DNA of 14,599 nt from Oscillospiraceae bacterium (lineage in GTDB: Bacteria > Bacillota_A > Clostridia > Oscillospirales > Oscillospiraceae), in NCBI GenBank assembly GCA_902795095.1, contig CADBKB010000055.1:1-14599 (forward strand), given 5' to 3'. The position numbers and the translations under genes were made by a program. The notes beneath the pieces were generated by a model that searched no databases, was not told the DNA's origin, and worked only from the letters and a program-made list of their open reading frames with translations. Shown piece by piece: positions 1 through 6,279 of this stretch (positions are counted from its first letter, which is position 1; every line of letters starts with the position of its first letter).

Positions 1-31
1 GGAATACCGATCGGAATATCCCGCATAAAAG

Positions 32-74
32 AACAGGCGCTTCTCCCGCTGTGAGGGCGGGAAAAGCGTCTGTT
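32..74. terminator. Bidirectional hairpin terminator after the Na/Pi cotransporter gene
   Basis: An inverted repeat pairs AACAGGCGCTT (32-42) with AAGCGTCTGTT (64-74), with one G-U pair, and continues inward as CCCGC/GCGGG (45-49 with 57-61). Read on the minus strand it is followed by CTTTTATG, and read on the plus strand by TGTTGTTTG. It lies about 80 bases past the stop of the minus-strand transporter gene, where its terminator is expected. The U tracts are short, so termination strength is uncertain. Bases 1-31 and 75-152 show nothing else recognisable. Confidence 0.7.
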
Positions 75-152
75 GTTTGTCTCATAACCCTTCGGTCGGT
101 CAGCCCTGGCCGGGCCGTCGGCGAAAGGAAGTGTACAGGGATCCGGGGCGTA

Positions 153-1907
153 TCAGATGGAGAACCGCTTGCTGTACTCCTCAAAGGCCTGGATGAAGGT
201 CGGGGACTGCATCTGCTTGACCTGGTCGAGGTATTCGTGGGTGTCGAAGGCGTCGGTCTCCAGCTCGATCATGGCGACGGCCACATTGGAGCAGTGGTCG
301 CCCACACGCTCCAGGCTGGTGAGCAGATCATTGAGCACGAAGCCCTGCGCGATGGTGCACTGGCCGCGCTGCAGGCGCTCGACGTGGTTCAGCTTCACCC
401 GGTTGCACAGCCGGTCGATCAGCTCCTCCAGCGGCTCGATGCGCTCAGCCCGGGTCAGATCGTTGCTCATGAAGGCCTGGGTCGCCAGATGCACAATCTC
501 CTTCGTGGCTTCGCATACCACGTTCAGCTCCTTCTGCGCCTCGGGGGAGAAGGTGATGCGCTTCTCATGCAGCTCCTGGGCGCTCTCGGCGATGTTGCGG
601 GCGTGGTCGGAGATTCGCTCGAAATCCGTCAGAGTGTGCAGATACTTGGATACGTCCTCATTCTGCTGCCGGGTCAGCTCGCGGCCTGTCAGCTTGACGA
701 GATAGGAGCCCAGGGCGTCCTCATAGCGGTCGGCGTCGTTTTCCTTCTGCCGAACCCGCTCAAACACAGCCTCGTCATAGGTCGTGATCAGGCTCACGGA
801 CTCGGAGAAGGCGTCGGCGGCGCACACCGCCATATCGTTGATGGTCAGGCGGCTCTGCTCGATGGCCAGCGCGGGATGGGCGATGAAGCGCTCCTCCAGC
901 CGCACCAGAAGCTGCTTGGAGGGATCCTCCTTCTCGCGGATCAGCATGCGCACCAGCACCTCCAGCACATCGGTGAAGGGCATGAGGATCACCACCATGG
1001 CAAGGCGCAGCGCCGTATTGACAAAGGCCAGGGAGAAGGGATTCATGGTCCTAGTCATGAAGGGGAAGCGGAAGATGGTATCGCCCAGATAGAACAGGGC
1101 GGCGCAGACCATGACGCTGACCACCTCTGACACCAGGTAGACCACCGCGGTGCGTTTTCCGTCGGTGTTGGCGCCCAGGGCGGAGAGGAGCACCGGCACC
1201 GAAGCGCCGATGGCCACGCCCATCAGCAGAGGCAGGGCTGCGGAGAACTGCATGGCGCCCGTCATGGACAGGGCCTGCAGAATACCCACCGCCGCCGAGG
1301 CCGACTGCAGCAGGGCCGTGAAGGCGGCGCCCACCAGGATGCCCAGCAGCGGATGGGACAGGGATGTGATGGCCCCGGTGAACCAGCTCTGCTCGCCCAG
1401 GCTGGAAACCGCGCCGCTCATGGTGCTCATGCCGAACATCAGCACGGCAAAGCCCATGAGAATATCACCCACATGGCGTTGGGCAGGCTTTTTCGCGAAC
1501 ATCCGCATCAGGATGCCCACGATCTCCACCACGCCGGTCAGAGTGGCGGTGGACAGCAGCCCCAGCACGCCGGAGCCGCCGCCGGGCAGATAGCTCAGAC
1601 TGATGATCCAGCCGGTGATGCTGGTGCCGAGGATGGCGCCGAGGATGACGCCGATCGCCTGGCGCAGCTTCATCATGCCGGAGTTCACGAAGCCGACCAC
1701 CATAACAGAGGTCGCGCTGGACGACTGGATCACCGCAGTGACGCCCGCGCCCAGCGCAACGGCCTTCAGGGTGGTGTTGGACAGACGATAGAGCACCAGC
1801 TCCAGGCGGCTGCCCGCCACCTTCTTGAGCCCGTCGCCCATTAAGCTCATGCCGAACAGGAACAGTGCGATACCGCCGAGCAAAGCAATCACTTGAGAAA
1901 TACTCAT
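153..1907 (-). CDS. Na+/phosphate cotransporter family protein with C-terminal PhoU domain
   Basis: A 584-residue membrane protein of the Na/Pi-cotransporter (NptA/YjbB-like, PF02690) family, which moves inorganic phosphate across the cytoplasmic membrane coupled to Na+. The two inverted transport repeats are visible: QSSSAT at residues 61-66 and QSASAA at 201-206, each in a hydrophobic, glycine-rich stretch. Membrane segments occupy roughly residues 5-320. From about 350 to 575 the protein is soluble and helical with acidic and basic heptads, as in PhoU domains, which typically modulate phosphate flux or signalling. The length is normal for the transporter-PhoU fusion. The start is ATG 1907, preceded by GAGGTGA (1912-1918, minus strand). 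It is divergent from a PhoB/PhoR-like pair with phosphate-box-like sites between them, which supports a role in phosphate rather than another anion. The direction of transport (uptake or efflux) cannot be read from the sequence. Confidence 0.92.
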   Translation of the reverse strand: MSISQVIALLGGIALFLFGMSLMGDGLKKVAGSRLELVLYRLSNTTLKAVALGAGVTAVIQSSSATSVMVVGFVNSGMMKLRQAIGVILGAILGTSITGWIISLSYLPGGGSGVLGLLSTATLTGVVEIVGILMRMFAKKPAQRHVGDILMGFAVLMFGMSTMSGAVSSLGEQSWFTGAITSLSHPLLGILVGAAFTALLQSASAAVGILQALSMTGAMQFSAALPLLMGVAIGASVPVLLSALGANTDGKRTAVVYLVSEVVSVMVCAALFYLGDTIFRFPFMTRTMNPFSLAFVNTALRLAMVVILMPFTDVLEVLVRMLIREKEDPSKQLLVRLEERFIAHPALAIEQSRLTINDMAVCAADAFSESVSLITTYDEAVFERVRQKENDADRYEDALGSYLVKLTGRELTRQQNEDVSKYLHTLTDFERISDHARNIAESAQELHEKRITFSPEAQKELNVVCEATKEIVHLATQAFMSNDLTRAERIEPLEELIDRLCNRVKLNHVERLQRGQCTIAQGFVLNDLLTSLERVGDHCSNVAVAMIELETDAFDTHEYLDQVKQMQSPTFIQAFEEYSKRFSI

Positions 1908-1947
1908 ACCTTCACCTCTCTATTTTTTCTAAGCATATCCTAAATTA

Positions 1948-1987
1948 GGTTAAATCCGCCACCCAGCCTACGTTAAATCTATGTAAA
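1948..1987. promoter_or_regulatory. Candidate PhoP/PhoB box in the divergent spacer
   Basis: On the minus strand three related half-sites occur: TTTACA (1982-1987), TTAACG (1971-1976) and TTAACC (1948-1953). The first two are exactly 11 bases apart (5-base linker) and the third lies 23 bases further, close to two helical turns. On the plus strand the adjacent 11-mers GTTAAATCTAT (1972-1982) and GTAAAATCTTT (1983-1993) agree at 9 of 11 positions. The Bacillus PhoP consensus is TTAACA-like hexamers with 4-6-base linkers, so this arrangement fits. The half-sites are oriented toward the cotransporter gene but could serve both promoters. Binding is inferred. Confidence 0.55.
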
Positions 1988-2002
1988 ATCTTTCCTTCGC
2001 AC

Positions 2003-2048
2003 TGGTCCGGCAGGCAAAGCTATGGTATCATAGACCTGTAACGGAGGG
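2003..2048 (+). promoter_or_regulatory. Weak promoter and RBS of the response-regulator gene
   Basis: TATCAT (2026-2031) is a fair -10 element. The hexamer 17 bases upstream, TGGTCC (2003-2008), is a poor -35, as expected of a promoter that needs an activator. A strong Shine-Dalgarno sequence GGAGGG (2043-2048) sits five bases before ATG 2054. The -10 call rests on hexamer match alone. Confidence 0.4.
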
Positions 2049-2053
2049 ATATT

Positions 2054-2737
2054 ATGATCTATCTTCTGGAAGACGACGACAGCATCCGCAAGCTGGTGCT
2101 CTATGCTCTGGAGAGCCAGGGCTTCCGGGCCGAGGGCTTCTCCACGCCTTCGGAGTTCTGGGCCGCCATGGACCGGGCGGAGCCGGAGCTCGTGCTGCTG
2201 GATATCATGCTGCCCCAGCAGGATGGCCTGAGCGTGCTGTCGACGCTGCGCGCGCAGCTCCGGACCGCCCGGCTGCCGGTCATCATGCTCACCGCCCGAA
2301 ATACGGAATACGACCGGGCCTACGGCCTGGATCTCGGCGCCGACGACTATATCTCCAAGCCCTTCGGCATCATGGAGCTCATCGCCCGCGTCCGGGCCGT
2401 GCTGCGCCGCACGGCCAAGCAGATCCCCGAGAGCGAATACCGGACGGGGGTGCTGTATGTCGATCCGGCGCGGCACCAAGTCCGGGTCAACGATCAGCCC
2501 GTGGCGCTGACCTATAAGGAATTCCTCCTGCTGCACCTGCTGCTGGAAGCGGGCGGCACCGTGCTCACCCGCACCGTTCTGATGAACAAGGTGTGGAACC
2601 TGGCGCCGGAGCGGGAGAACCGCACCCTGGATGTACACATCCGCACCCTGCGCGCCAAGCTCGGCGAGGCAGGAAAATACATTGAAACCGTGCGGGGCGT
2701 GGGCTATCGGCTCCAGGCCCCGGGAGAGACAAAATGA
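2054..2737 (+). CDS. PhoB/OmpR-family response regulator
   Basis: A 227-residue DNA-binding response regulator. The receiver domain (residues 1-115) shows the acidic pocket E6-D7-D8, phospho-acceptor D50 in LLDIMLP, T80 in MLTAR and K102 in SKPF. The C-terminal winged helix (about 130-222) has the OmpR/PhoB signature: LTYKEFLLL, then TRTVLMNKVW, then RTLDVHIRTLRAKLG and GVGYRL. Phosphorylated by the kinase encoded next, it should bind direct repeats as a dimer. The start is ATG 2054 with GGAGGG five bases upstream. The stop overlaps the kinase start in ATGA (2734-2737), so the two are translationally coupled. Phosphate control is inferred from the divergent Na/Pi cotransporter and the box-like sites between them; other OmpR-class stimuli cannot be excluded. 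The symbol is left blank because phoB and phoP orthologues cannot be told apart here. Confidence 0.95.
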   Translation: MIYLLEDDDSIRKLVLYALESQGFRAEGFSTPSEFWAAMDRAEPELVLLDIMLPQQDGLSVLSTLRAQLRTARLPVIMLTARNTEYDRAYGLDLGADDYISKPFGIMELIARVRAVLRRTAKQIPESEYRTGVLYVDPARHQVRVNDQPVALTYKEFLLLHLLLEAGGTVLTRTVLMNKVWNLAPERENRTLDVHIRTLRAKLGEAGKYIETVRGVGYRLQAPGETK

Positions 2738-4383
2738 CAGGAAAAATCTTTCGCTATTCTTTTCTGGTGGGCGCGCTGGCCCTTCTGCTGTGCGCGGCGC
2801 TGTTTTTCGGCCTGCAGTACCGCCAGAATCTGAACGAGGCCGCCGCCGCCCTGCGCCAGGAAACGGCCTATGTGGCCCGGGGGATCGCCCTGGAGGGCGA
2901 CACCTACCTGCGCGATCTGCCCTCGGACAAGCGGGTCACCTGGATCGATCCCAACGGCGATGTGCTTTATGACAGCCGCAATCCGGAGCTGCCCAACCAG
3001 GGCTCGCTCACCGAGGTGCGCCAGGCCATGGACACCGGCAGCGGCCAGGCCACCCGCGATTCCGCCACCGAAGGCGTGAAAGCCATGTACTATGCCCAGC
3101 GCCTGCCCGACGGCAGCATTGTTCGGCTGTCTCTGCCCGTCAGCGCGGTCCGTGCCGCTCTGATCGCCGTCAGCCCGGTGCTGTGGGTATTCGTGCTGGT
3201 GCTGAGCCTGTCGGGCATCCTCGCCTTCCGGGCGGCAAATCAGATCGTCGCGCCCATCAATGATCTGGACCTGGATCGGCCCGAGCAGATCCACACCTAT
3301 CCCGAGCTGGCGCCGCTGGTCGCCCGCATGCAGGAGCAGCGCCTGACCATTGATGAGCAGATCGAGGCCTTGCACCGCCAGCAGAAGGAATTCTCCGCGC
3401 TGACCGACAGCATGCGCGAGGGCTTCGTGCTGCTGGACCGGGACTGCGTCCTGCTCAGCGCCAATGCCGCCGCCCTGACCCTGCTTCCCGGAGCAGCTCC
3501 GGGGGAGCGCCTGCCGGAAAGCGCCGGAGAGCGCATCCTTACCGGCGCCGAGGCAGCCCTGGCCGGGGAGCGCAGCGAGGCGAGCTACCACTATGGCGGT
3601 CGCAGCTGGCAGTTCATCGCCAGTCCCATCCTGTCCCACAGGCAGGTAGTGGGAGCGGTGCTGCTGTGGCTGGACGTCACCGAGCGCATGCAGCGCGAGC
3701 AGCTGCGCCAGGAATTTTCCGCCAATGTCTCCCACGAGCTCAAAACGCCCCTGACCTCCATCTCCGGCTTCGCCGAGCTCATGGCCACGGGCACCGTGCC
3801 CCCGGAGACCGTGGTGGACTTCTCCAAGAACATCCAGGGCGAGGCCCAGCGGCTGATTGCCCTGGTGGAGGATATCATCAAGCTCTCCCGGCTGGATGAG
3901 AACGCCGGCCTGCCCACCTCGGAGCGAGTGGACCTGTATGAGCTGAGCGAGGATGTGATCGACAGCCTGCGCGCCGTCGCCGCCCAGCAGGAGGTGCGCC
4001 TTTCGGTCACGGGCGAGCATGCCGAAATCGACGGCGTGTGGCAGCTGCTCAATGAGATGATCTACAATCTCTGCGACAATGCCATCAAGTACAACCGCCC
4101 CGGCGGCAGCGTCAGTGTGGAGGTGGCCCGCCGGGACGACCAGGTGCTCGTCTCCGTCGCCGATACCGGCATCGGCATTCCCGAGGCCGCCAGGGAACGG
4201 GTGTTCGAGCGGTTCTACCGGGTGGACAAGAGCCACTCCCGGAGCATCGGCGGCACCGGCCTGGGCCTGTCCATCGTCAAGCATGGCGCCCAGTACCACG
4301 GCGCCAAGGTCAGCCTGCAGAGCACCCTCGGCGAAGGCACCACCGTGACCCTCGCCTTCCCCGCTCCGAAAGACGCCGAATAA
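2734..4383 (+). CDS. PhoR-like membrane sensor histidine kinase
   Basis: A 549-residue kinase partner of the upstream response regulator. In order: TM1 (about 8-27), an extracytoplasmic sensor of about 110 residues, TM2 (about 141-165), a short HAMP-like segment (IVAPINDLDLD, 171-181), a PAS domain (about 222-315, SMREGFVLLDRDC), a HisKA domain with phospho-acceptor H334 in SANVSHELKTPLTS, and a HATPase_c domain with N box NLCDNAIKYN (445-454), G1 VADTGIGIP (475-483), F box ERFYRVDKSHS (492-502) and G2 GGTGLGLSIVKH (506-517). All catalytic boxes are intact. The TM-sensor-TM-HAMP-PAS-HisKA order is that of Gram-positive PhoR/WalK kinases. The gene starts inside the stop of the regulator gene (ATGA) and ends in a strong hairpin terminator, so the pair forms a two-gene operon. 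Phosphate limitation as the signal is inferred from context. Confidence 0.95.
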   Translation: MTGKIFRYSFLVGALALLLCAALFFGLQYRQNLNEAAAALRQETAYVARGIALEGDTYLRDLPSDKRVTWIDPNGDVLYDSRNPELPNQGSLTEVRQAMDTGSGQATRDSATEGVKAMYYAQRLPDGSIVRLSLPVSAVRAALIAVSPVLWVFVLVLSLSGILAFRAANQIVAPINDLDLDRPEQIHTYPELAPLVARMQEQRLTIDEQIEALHRQQKEFSALTDSMREGFVLLDRDCVLLSANAAALTLLPGAAPGERLPESAGERILTGAEAALAGERSEASYHYGGRSWQFIASPILSHRQVVGAVLLWLDVTERMQREQLRQEFSANVSHELKTPLTSISGFAELMATGTVPPETVVDFSKNIQGEAQRLIALVEDIIKLSRLDENAGLPTSERVDLYELSEDVIDSLRAVAAQQEVRLSVTGEHAEIDGVWQLLNEMIYNLCDNAIKYNRPGGSVSVEVARRDDQVLVSVADTGIGIPEAARERVFERFYRVDKSHSRSIGGTGLGLSIVKHGAQYHGAKVSLQSTLGEGTTVTLAFPAPKDAE

Positions 4384-4386
4384 GAA

Positions 4387-4440
4387 AGAACGCATTGCCG
4401 CCGCCCGAACGGGCACTTGGCAATGCGTTCTGTTTTCTTT
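4387..4440. terminator. Strong bidirectional terminator between convergent operons
   Basis: AGAACGCATTGCC (4387-4399) pairs perfectly with GGCAATGCGTTCT (4419-4431), a 13-base stem. An inner GCCC/GGGC hairpin lies in the loop (4403-4406 with 4411-4414). The plus-strand product ends in TGTTTTCTTT. On the minus strand the hairpin is followed by the complement of an A-rich run, so it can also end the flavodoxin operon. It begins four bases after the kinase stop and ends 13 bases from the flavodoxin stop. Confidence 0.88.
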
Positions 4441-4452
4441 CCGAGGGAGGCT

Positions 4453-4893
4453 TCAGATCAGCTCCGCGGCGCTGTGTACCAGCTTTGCCGCCGTGATCCG
4501 GCCGCCGCGGACATAGGGCGAGAGCTTCTCGCCGGTCTTTCCGATGCCGCTGCCGCCGGAGGTGGCAAAGACCGTGATCTCCTTCCCCGTCCAGTCGTAG
4601 CCTTTGCAGAAGGTGTTCACCACATTCGGCGCGCCGCCGTACCAGATGGGAAAGCCGAGATAGACCGTGTCGTAGTCGGCGAAGCCGTCGATCCTGCCCG
4701 CCACCGGGACGTCCTTCTTCCCGAACTTCTCCCGGTTGCACCGGGCCAAGGGGTTGGTCCACCGCAGATCCGCGGCGCTGTAGGGCGTCTCGGGCCGAAT
4801 CTCAAAAAGGTCGGCGTCGATGGCCGCGGCCAGCTCCCGGGCGACCTTGGCCGTAGCGCCCTGGGCGCTGAAATATGCCACAAGGGATTTCAT
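4453..4893 (-). CDS. Flavodoxin family protein
   Basis: A 146-residue short-chain flavodoxin-like protein that should bind FMN and act as a cytoplasmic one- or two-electron carrier or quinone/disulfide reductase. The phosphate-binding loop is at the N-terminus (YFSAQGAT, residues 7-14). The FMN-flanking loops are GFPIWYGGAPN (80-90) and ATSGGSGIG (110-118). It resembles the flavodoxin_4 family common in Clostridia. The start is ATG 4893 with GGAGGGG (4902-4908, minus strand) eight bases upstream. It is the last gene of the ohrR-gpx-flavodoxin operon, 18 bases after the peroxidase stop, so a role in peroxide or redox stress is likely. Its electron partner is unknown. Confidence 0.9.
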   Translation of the reverse strand: MKSLVAYFSAQGATAKVARELAAAIDADLFEIRPETPYSAADLRWTNPLARCNREKFGKKDVPVAGRIDGFADYDTVYLGFPIWYGGAPNVVNTFCKGYDWTGKEITVFATSGGSGIGKTGEKLSPYVRGGRITAAKLVHSAAELI

Positions 4894-4911
4894 AGCTGCG
4901 TCCCCTCCGGC

Positions 4912-5457
4912 TCACAGCGCTGCGGCGACTGCGGCGCGAACTGCCTGCATATCCTCCGTGGGCTCAAAGCGGGCAATGACCTTGCCCTGCCGGTCCACCA
5001 GGAACTTGGTGAAGTTCCACTTGATGTACGCCTTGTCGCCGAAGGCCTTGTTGTTCAGATCCGCGAACTTCTTCAGCGCGGCATTTTTCAGCCCCTTGCC
5101 GAAGCCGGTGAAGGGCTTTTCCGTCGCCAGATAGGCAAACAGCGGGTCCGCCCCTTCCCCGTTAACGTCGAGCTTGGCAAACTGGGGGAACTCCGTGCCG
5201 AACTTCAGGGTGCAGAAGTCGTGGATCTCCTCCTCGGTGCCCGGCGCCTGGTTGGCAAACTGGTTGCAGGGGAAATCCAGGATCTCAAAGCCCTGCGCCC
5301 GGAACTCCCGGTACATGGCCTCCAGGGGATCGTAGTGGGGGGTGAAGCCGCAGCCCGTGGCGGTGTTGACGATCAGCAGCACCTTGCCCGCGTAGTCGCG
5401 GAGGCTGACGTCATTGCCCTGTCTGTCTTTGACTGTAAAATCGTATACCGTTGACAT
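4912..5457 (-). CDS. Glutathione peroxidase family (thioredoxin-type) peroxidase
   Basis: A 181-residue GPx-family peroxidase reducing hydrogen or organic hydroperoxides. The peroxidatic cysteine is C36 in NTATGCGFTPHY (a cysteine, not selenocysteine). The rest of the catalytic set is visible: Q70 in FANQAPGTEEEI, W147 and N148 in KWNFTKFLV, and the conserved FPCNQF at 62-67. A further cysteine, C82 in HDFCTLKFG, lies at the resolving-cysteine position of thioredoxin-dependent GPx enzymes, so thioredoxin is the more likely reductant than glutathione, which most Clostridia do not make. The start is ATG 5457; its RBS AAGGAGG (5466-5472, minus strand) overlaps the stop of the upstream regulator gene, so the two are tightly coupled. 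Substrate preference is inferred from the adjacent organic-peroxide sensor. Confidence 0.94.
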   Translation of the reverse strand: MSTVYDFTVKDRQGNDVSLRDYAGKVLLIVNTATGCGFTPHYDPLEAMYREFRAQGFEILDFPCNQFANQAPGTEEEIHDFCTLKFGTEFPQFAKLDVNGEGADPLFAYLATEKPFTGFGKGLKNAALKKFADLNNKAFGDKAYIKWNFTKFLVDRQGKVIARFEPTEDMQAVRAAVAAAL

Positions 5458-5470
5458 CTGTAATTCCTCC

Positions 5471-5911
5471 TTATGCTTTGGATTCCATATGGGCGAGCGC
5501 TTTGTAGGTCAAAGCGTACAGCGTCTTGAATTCCTCCGGGCTCAAGCCCATGCAGCGGGCCATCGCCGGGGGGATGGCGGCGGCCTGCTCCCGCAGGTCC
5601 CGGCCCGCCGACGTGAGCGTCAGCCGCAGCAGCCGCTCGTCCTCCGCGGCCCGGGTCCGGGTGAGATAGCCCGCCCGGTCCAGCCGCTTGAGCACCGGCG
5701 TCAGCGTGCCGTAATCCAGGTGCAGGCATTCGGAAAGCTCCCGGGAGGAGACCTCCTCCCGCTCCCACAGCACCATCATGACGATGTACTGGGTGTAGGT
5801 GAGATTCAGCTTCTTCAGATAGGGCCCGTACTGCCGGACCAGCTCCTTGGCGCAGGCATAGAGGGGAAAGCACACCTGATTGTCCAGCCGGAGCATTGCG
5901 TAGTCGTCCAC
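5471..5911 (-). CDS. OhrR-type MarR-family organic-peroxide sensor/repressor
   Basis: A 146-residue MarR-family winged-helix repressor that closely follows Bacillus OhrR in layout. The N-terminal LRLDNQVCFPLYACAKEL places C14 where the peroxide-reactive Cys15 of Bacillus OhrR sits. The dimer and core segment follows (YGPYLKKLNLTYTQYIVM), then the recognition helix region LHLDYGTLTPVLKRLD and the wing RTRAAEDERLLRLTLT. Oxidation of C14 by organic hydroperoxide should release DNA. Three further cysteines (C20, one in SECLH, one in ARCMG) could act as partners, so one- or two-Cys chemistry is open. The start is GTG 5911 with AAGGAGG (5921-5927) nine bases upstream; the next in-frame ATG (5896) is too far from the RBS, and the ATG at 5918 is in another frame. 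It is the first gene of the operon, with its own promoter and operator-like repeats upstream. Confidence 0.93.
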   Translation of the reverse strand: MDDYAMLRLDNQVCFPLYACAKELVRQYGPYLKKLNLTYTQYIVMMVLWEREEVSSRELSECLHLDYGTLTPVLKRLDRAGYLTRTRAAEDERLLRLTLTSAGRDLREQAAAIPPAMARCMGLSPEEFKTLYALTYKALAHMESKA

Positions 5912-5927
5912 GGCACATCGCCTCCTT

Positions 5928-5955
5928 ACTTGTGCGCTATTTGCTTGTGCGCAAG
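5928..5955. promoter_or_regulatory. Candidate OhrR operator
   Basis: CTTGTGCGC occurs twice on the plus strand (5929-5937 and 5944-5952), 15 bases apart. The second copy is part of the imperfect palindrome CTTGTGCGCAAG (5944-5955), and ACTTG (5928-5932) faces CAAGT (5953-5957) as an outer inverted pair. The block lies just downstream of the -10 element of the regulator gene, covering the expected transcription start and reaching the RBS, an ideal place for autorepression. Ownership by OhrR is inferred from position. Confidence 0.6.
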
Positions 5956-5956
5956 T

Positions 5957-5985
5957 ATTTTAGCGCATTCCCCGCCCATTGTCAA
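5957..5985 (-). promoter_or_regulatory. Promoter of the ohrR-gpx-flavodoxin operon
   Basis: On the minus strand TTGACA (5980-5985) and TAAAAT (5957-5962) are separated by 17 bases: a perfect -35, a 5/6 -10 and ideal spacing. Transcription should start near 5950, about 39 bases before the GTG. Such a strong core promoter fits a gene set held off by a repressor. Confidence 0.8.
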
Positions 5986-6027
5986 GCCCTGAAGGGCATT
6001 TTCTGCGGAGGCGGCAGCGAAAAAATA

Positions 6028-6058
6028 CCCGAGCCCTGCCTTTTGGCAGGGCCCGGGA
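6028..6058. repeat. 31-bp hairpin repeat, copy 1 (probable terminator of the giant gene)
   Basis: Identical over 31 bases to 6222-6252. The core is a perfect 8-base stem, GCCCTGCC (6033-6040) and GGCAGGGC (6045-6052), around a TTTT loop (AAAA on the minus strand), with partly paired flanks. Read on the minus strand it is followed by GGTATTTTTTCG, a good U tract, so this copy can act as an intrinsic terminator for transcription leaving the S-layer gene. No such tract follows on the plus strand. Confidence 0.8.
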
Positions 6059-6063
6059 CAGCG

Positions 6064-6215
6064 TGTCAAAAAAGTATTTTTGCCCCGCTGCGTGCGTTTT
6101 CCAAACTTTTGGAAAAGATTGGGAAACGGTTTGATTGGACGCGAAAGGAAACCCTGACGGTTTCCTTTCACACTTTCCTTCCCTCCGATTGTGAAGCCTT
6201 CCAAGTTTTTTGACA
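6064..6215. repeat. Cluster of perfect inverted repeats in the 5986-6279 gap
   Basis: Between the two 31-bp hairpins lie three nested or adjacent inverted repeats. TGTCAAAAAA (6064-6073) is matched by TTTTTTGACA (6206-6215). TTTTCCAAA (6097-6105) is matched by TTTGGAAAA (6108-6116). GAAAGGAAACC (6143-6153) is matched by GGTTTCCTTTC (6159-6169), an 11-base perfect stem with loop CTGAC. No gene was recognised here; short open frames in this gap have no RBS and follow the repeats. It could be an interspersed repeat element or a long structured 3' end of the giant transcript. Confidence 0.65.
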
Positions 6216-6221
6216 GTCTCA

Positions 6222-6252
6222 CCCGAGCCCTGCCTTTTGGCAGGGCCCGGGA
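6222..6252. repeat. 31-bp hairpin repeat, copy 2
   Basis: An exact copy of 6028-6058 in the same orientation, 28 bases past the stop of the giant S-layer gene. It has the same GCCCTGCC-TTTT-GGCAGGGC core. No T-rich run follows on either strand (minus: GGTGAGACTGTC), so by itself it is a poor terminator. It may stabilise the transcript's 3' end or be one end of an interspersed element. Confidence 0.8.
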
Positions 6253-6279
6253 TCCCTGATTGAATGAATGAATTGCGAG

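Noticed and set aside
2704..4416. A 570-codon minus-strand frame opposite the histidine kinase
   Set aside because: The kinase has every family motif in order; the opposite frame is G/L/H/D-rich with no recognisable domain, a codon-bias shadow.
5926..6222. Short open frames in the gap between the OhrR gene and the giant gene
   Set aside because: They run through the duplicated hairpins and the OhrR promoter, with no RBS and no recognisable product.
6028..6252. Possible CRISPR array from the repeated 31-bp unit
   Set aside because: There are only two copies, 163 bases apart, and the intervening DNA is itself inverted repeats; there are no cas genes.
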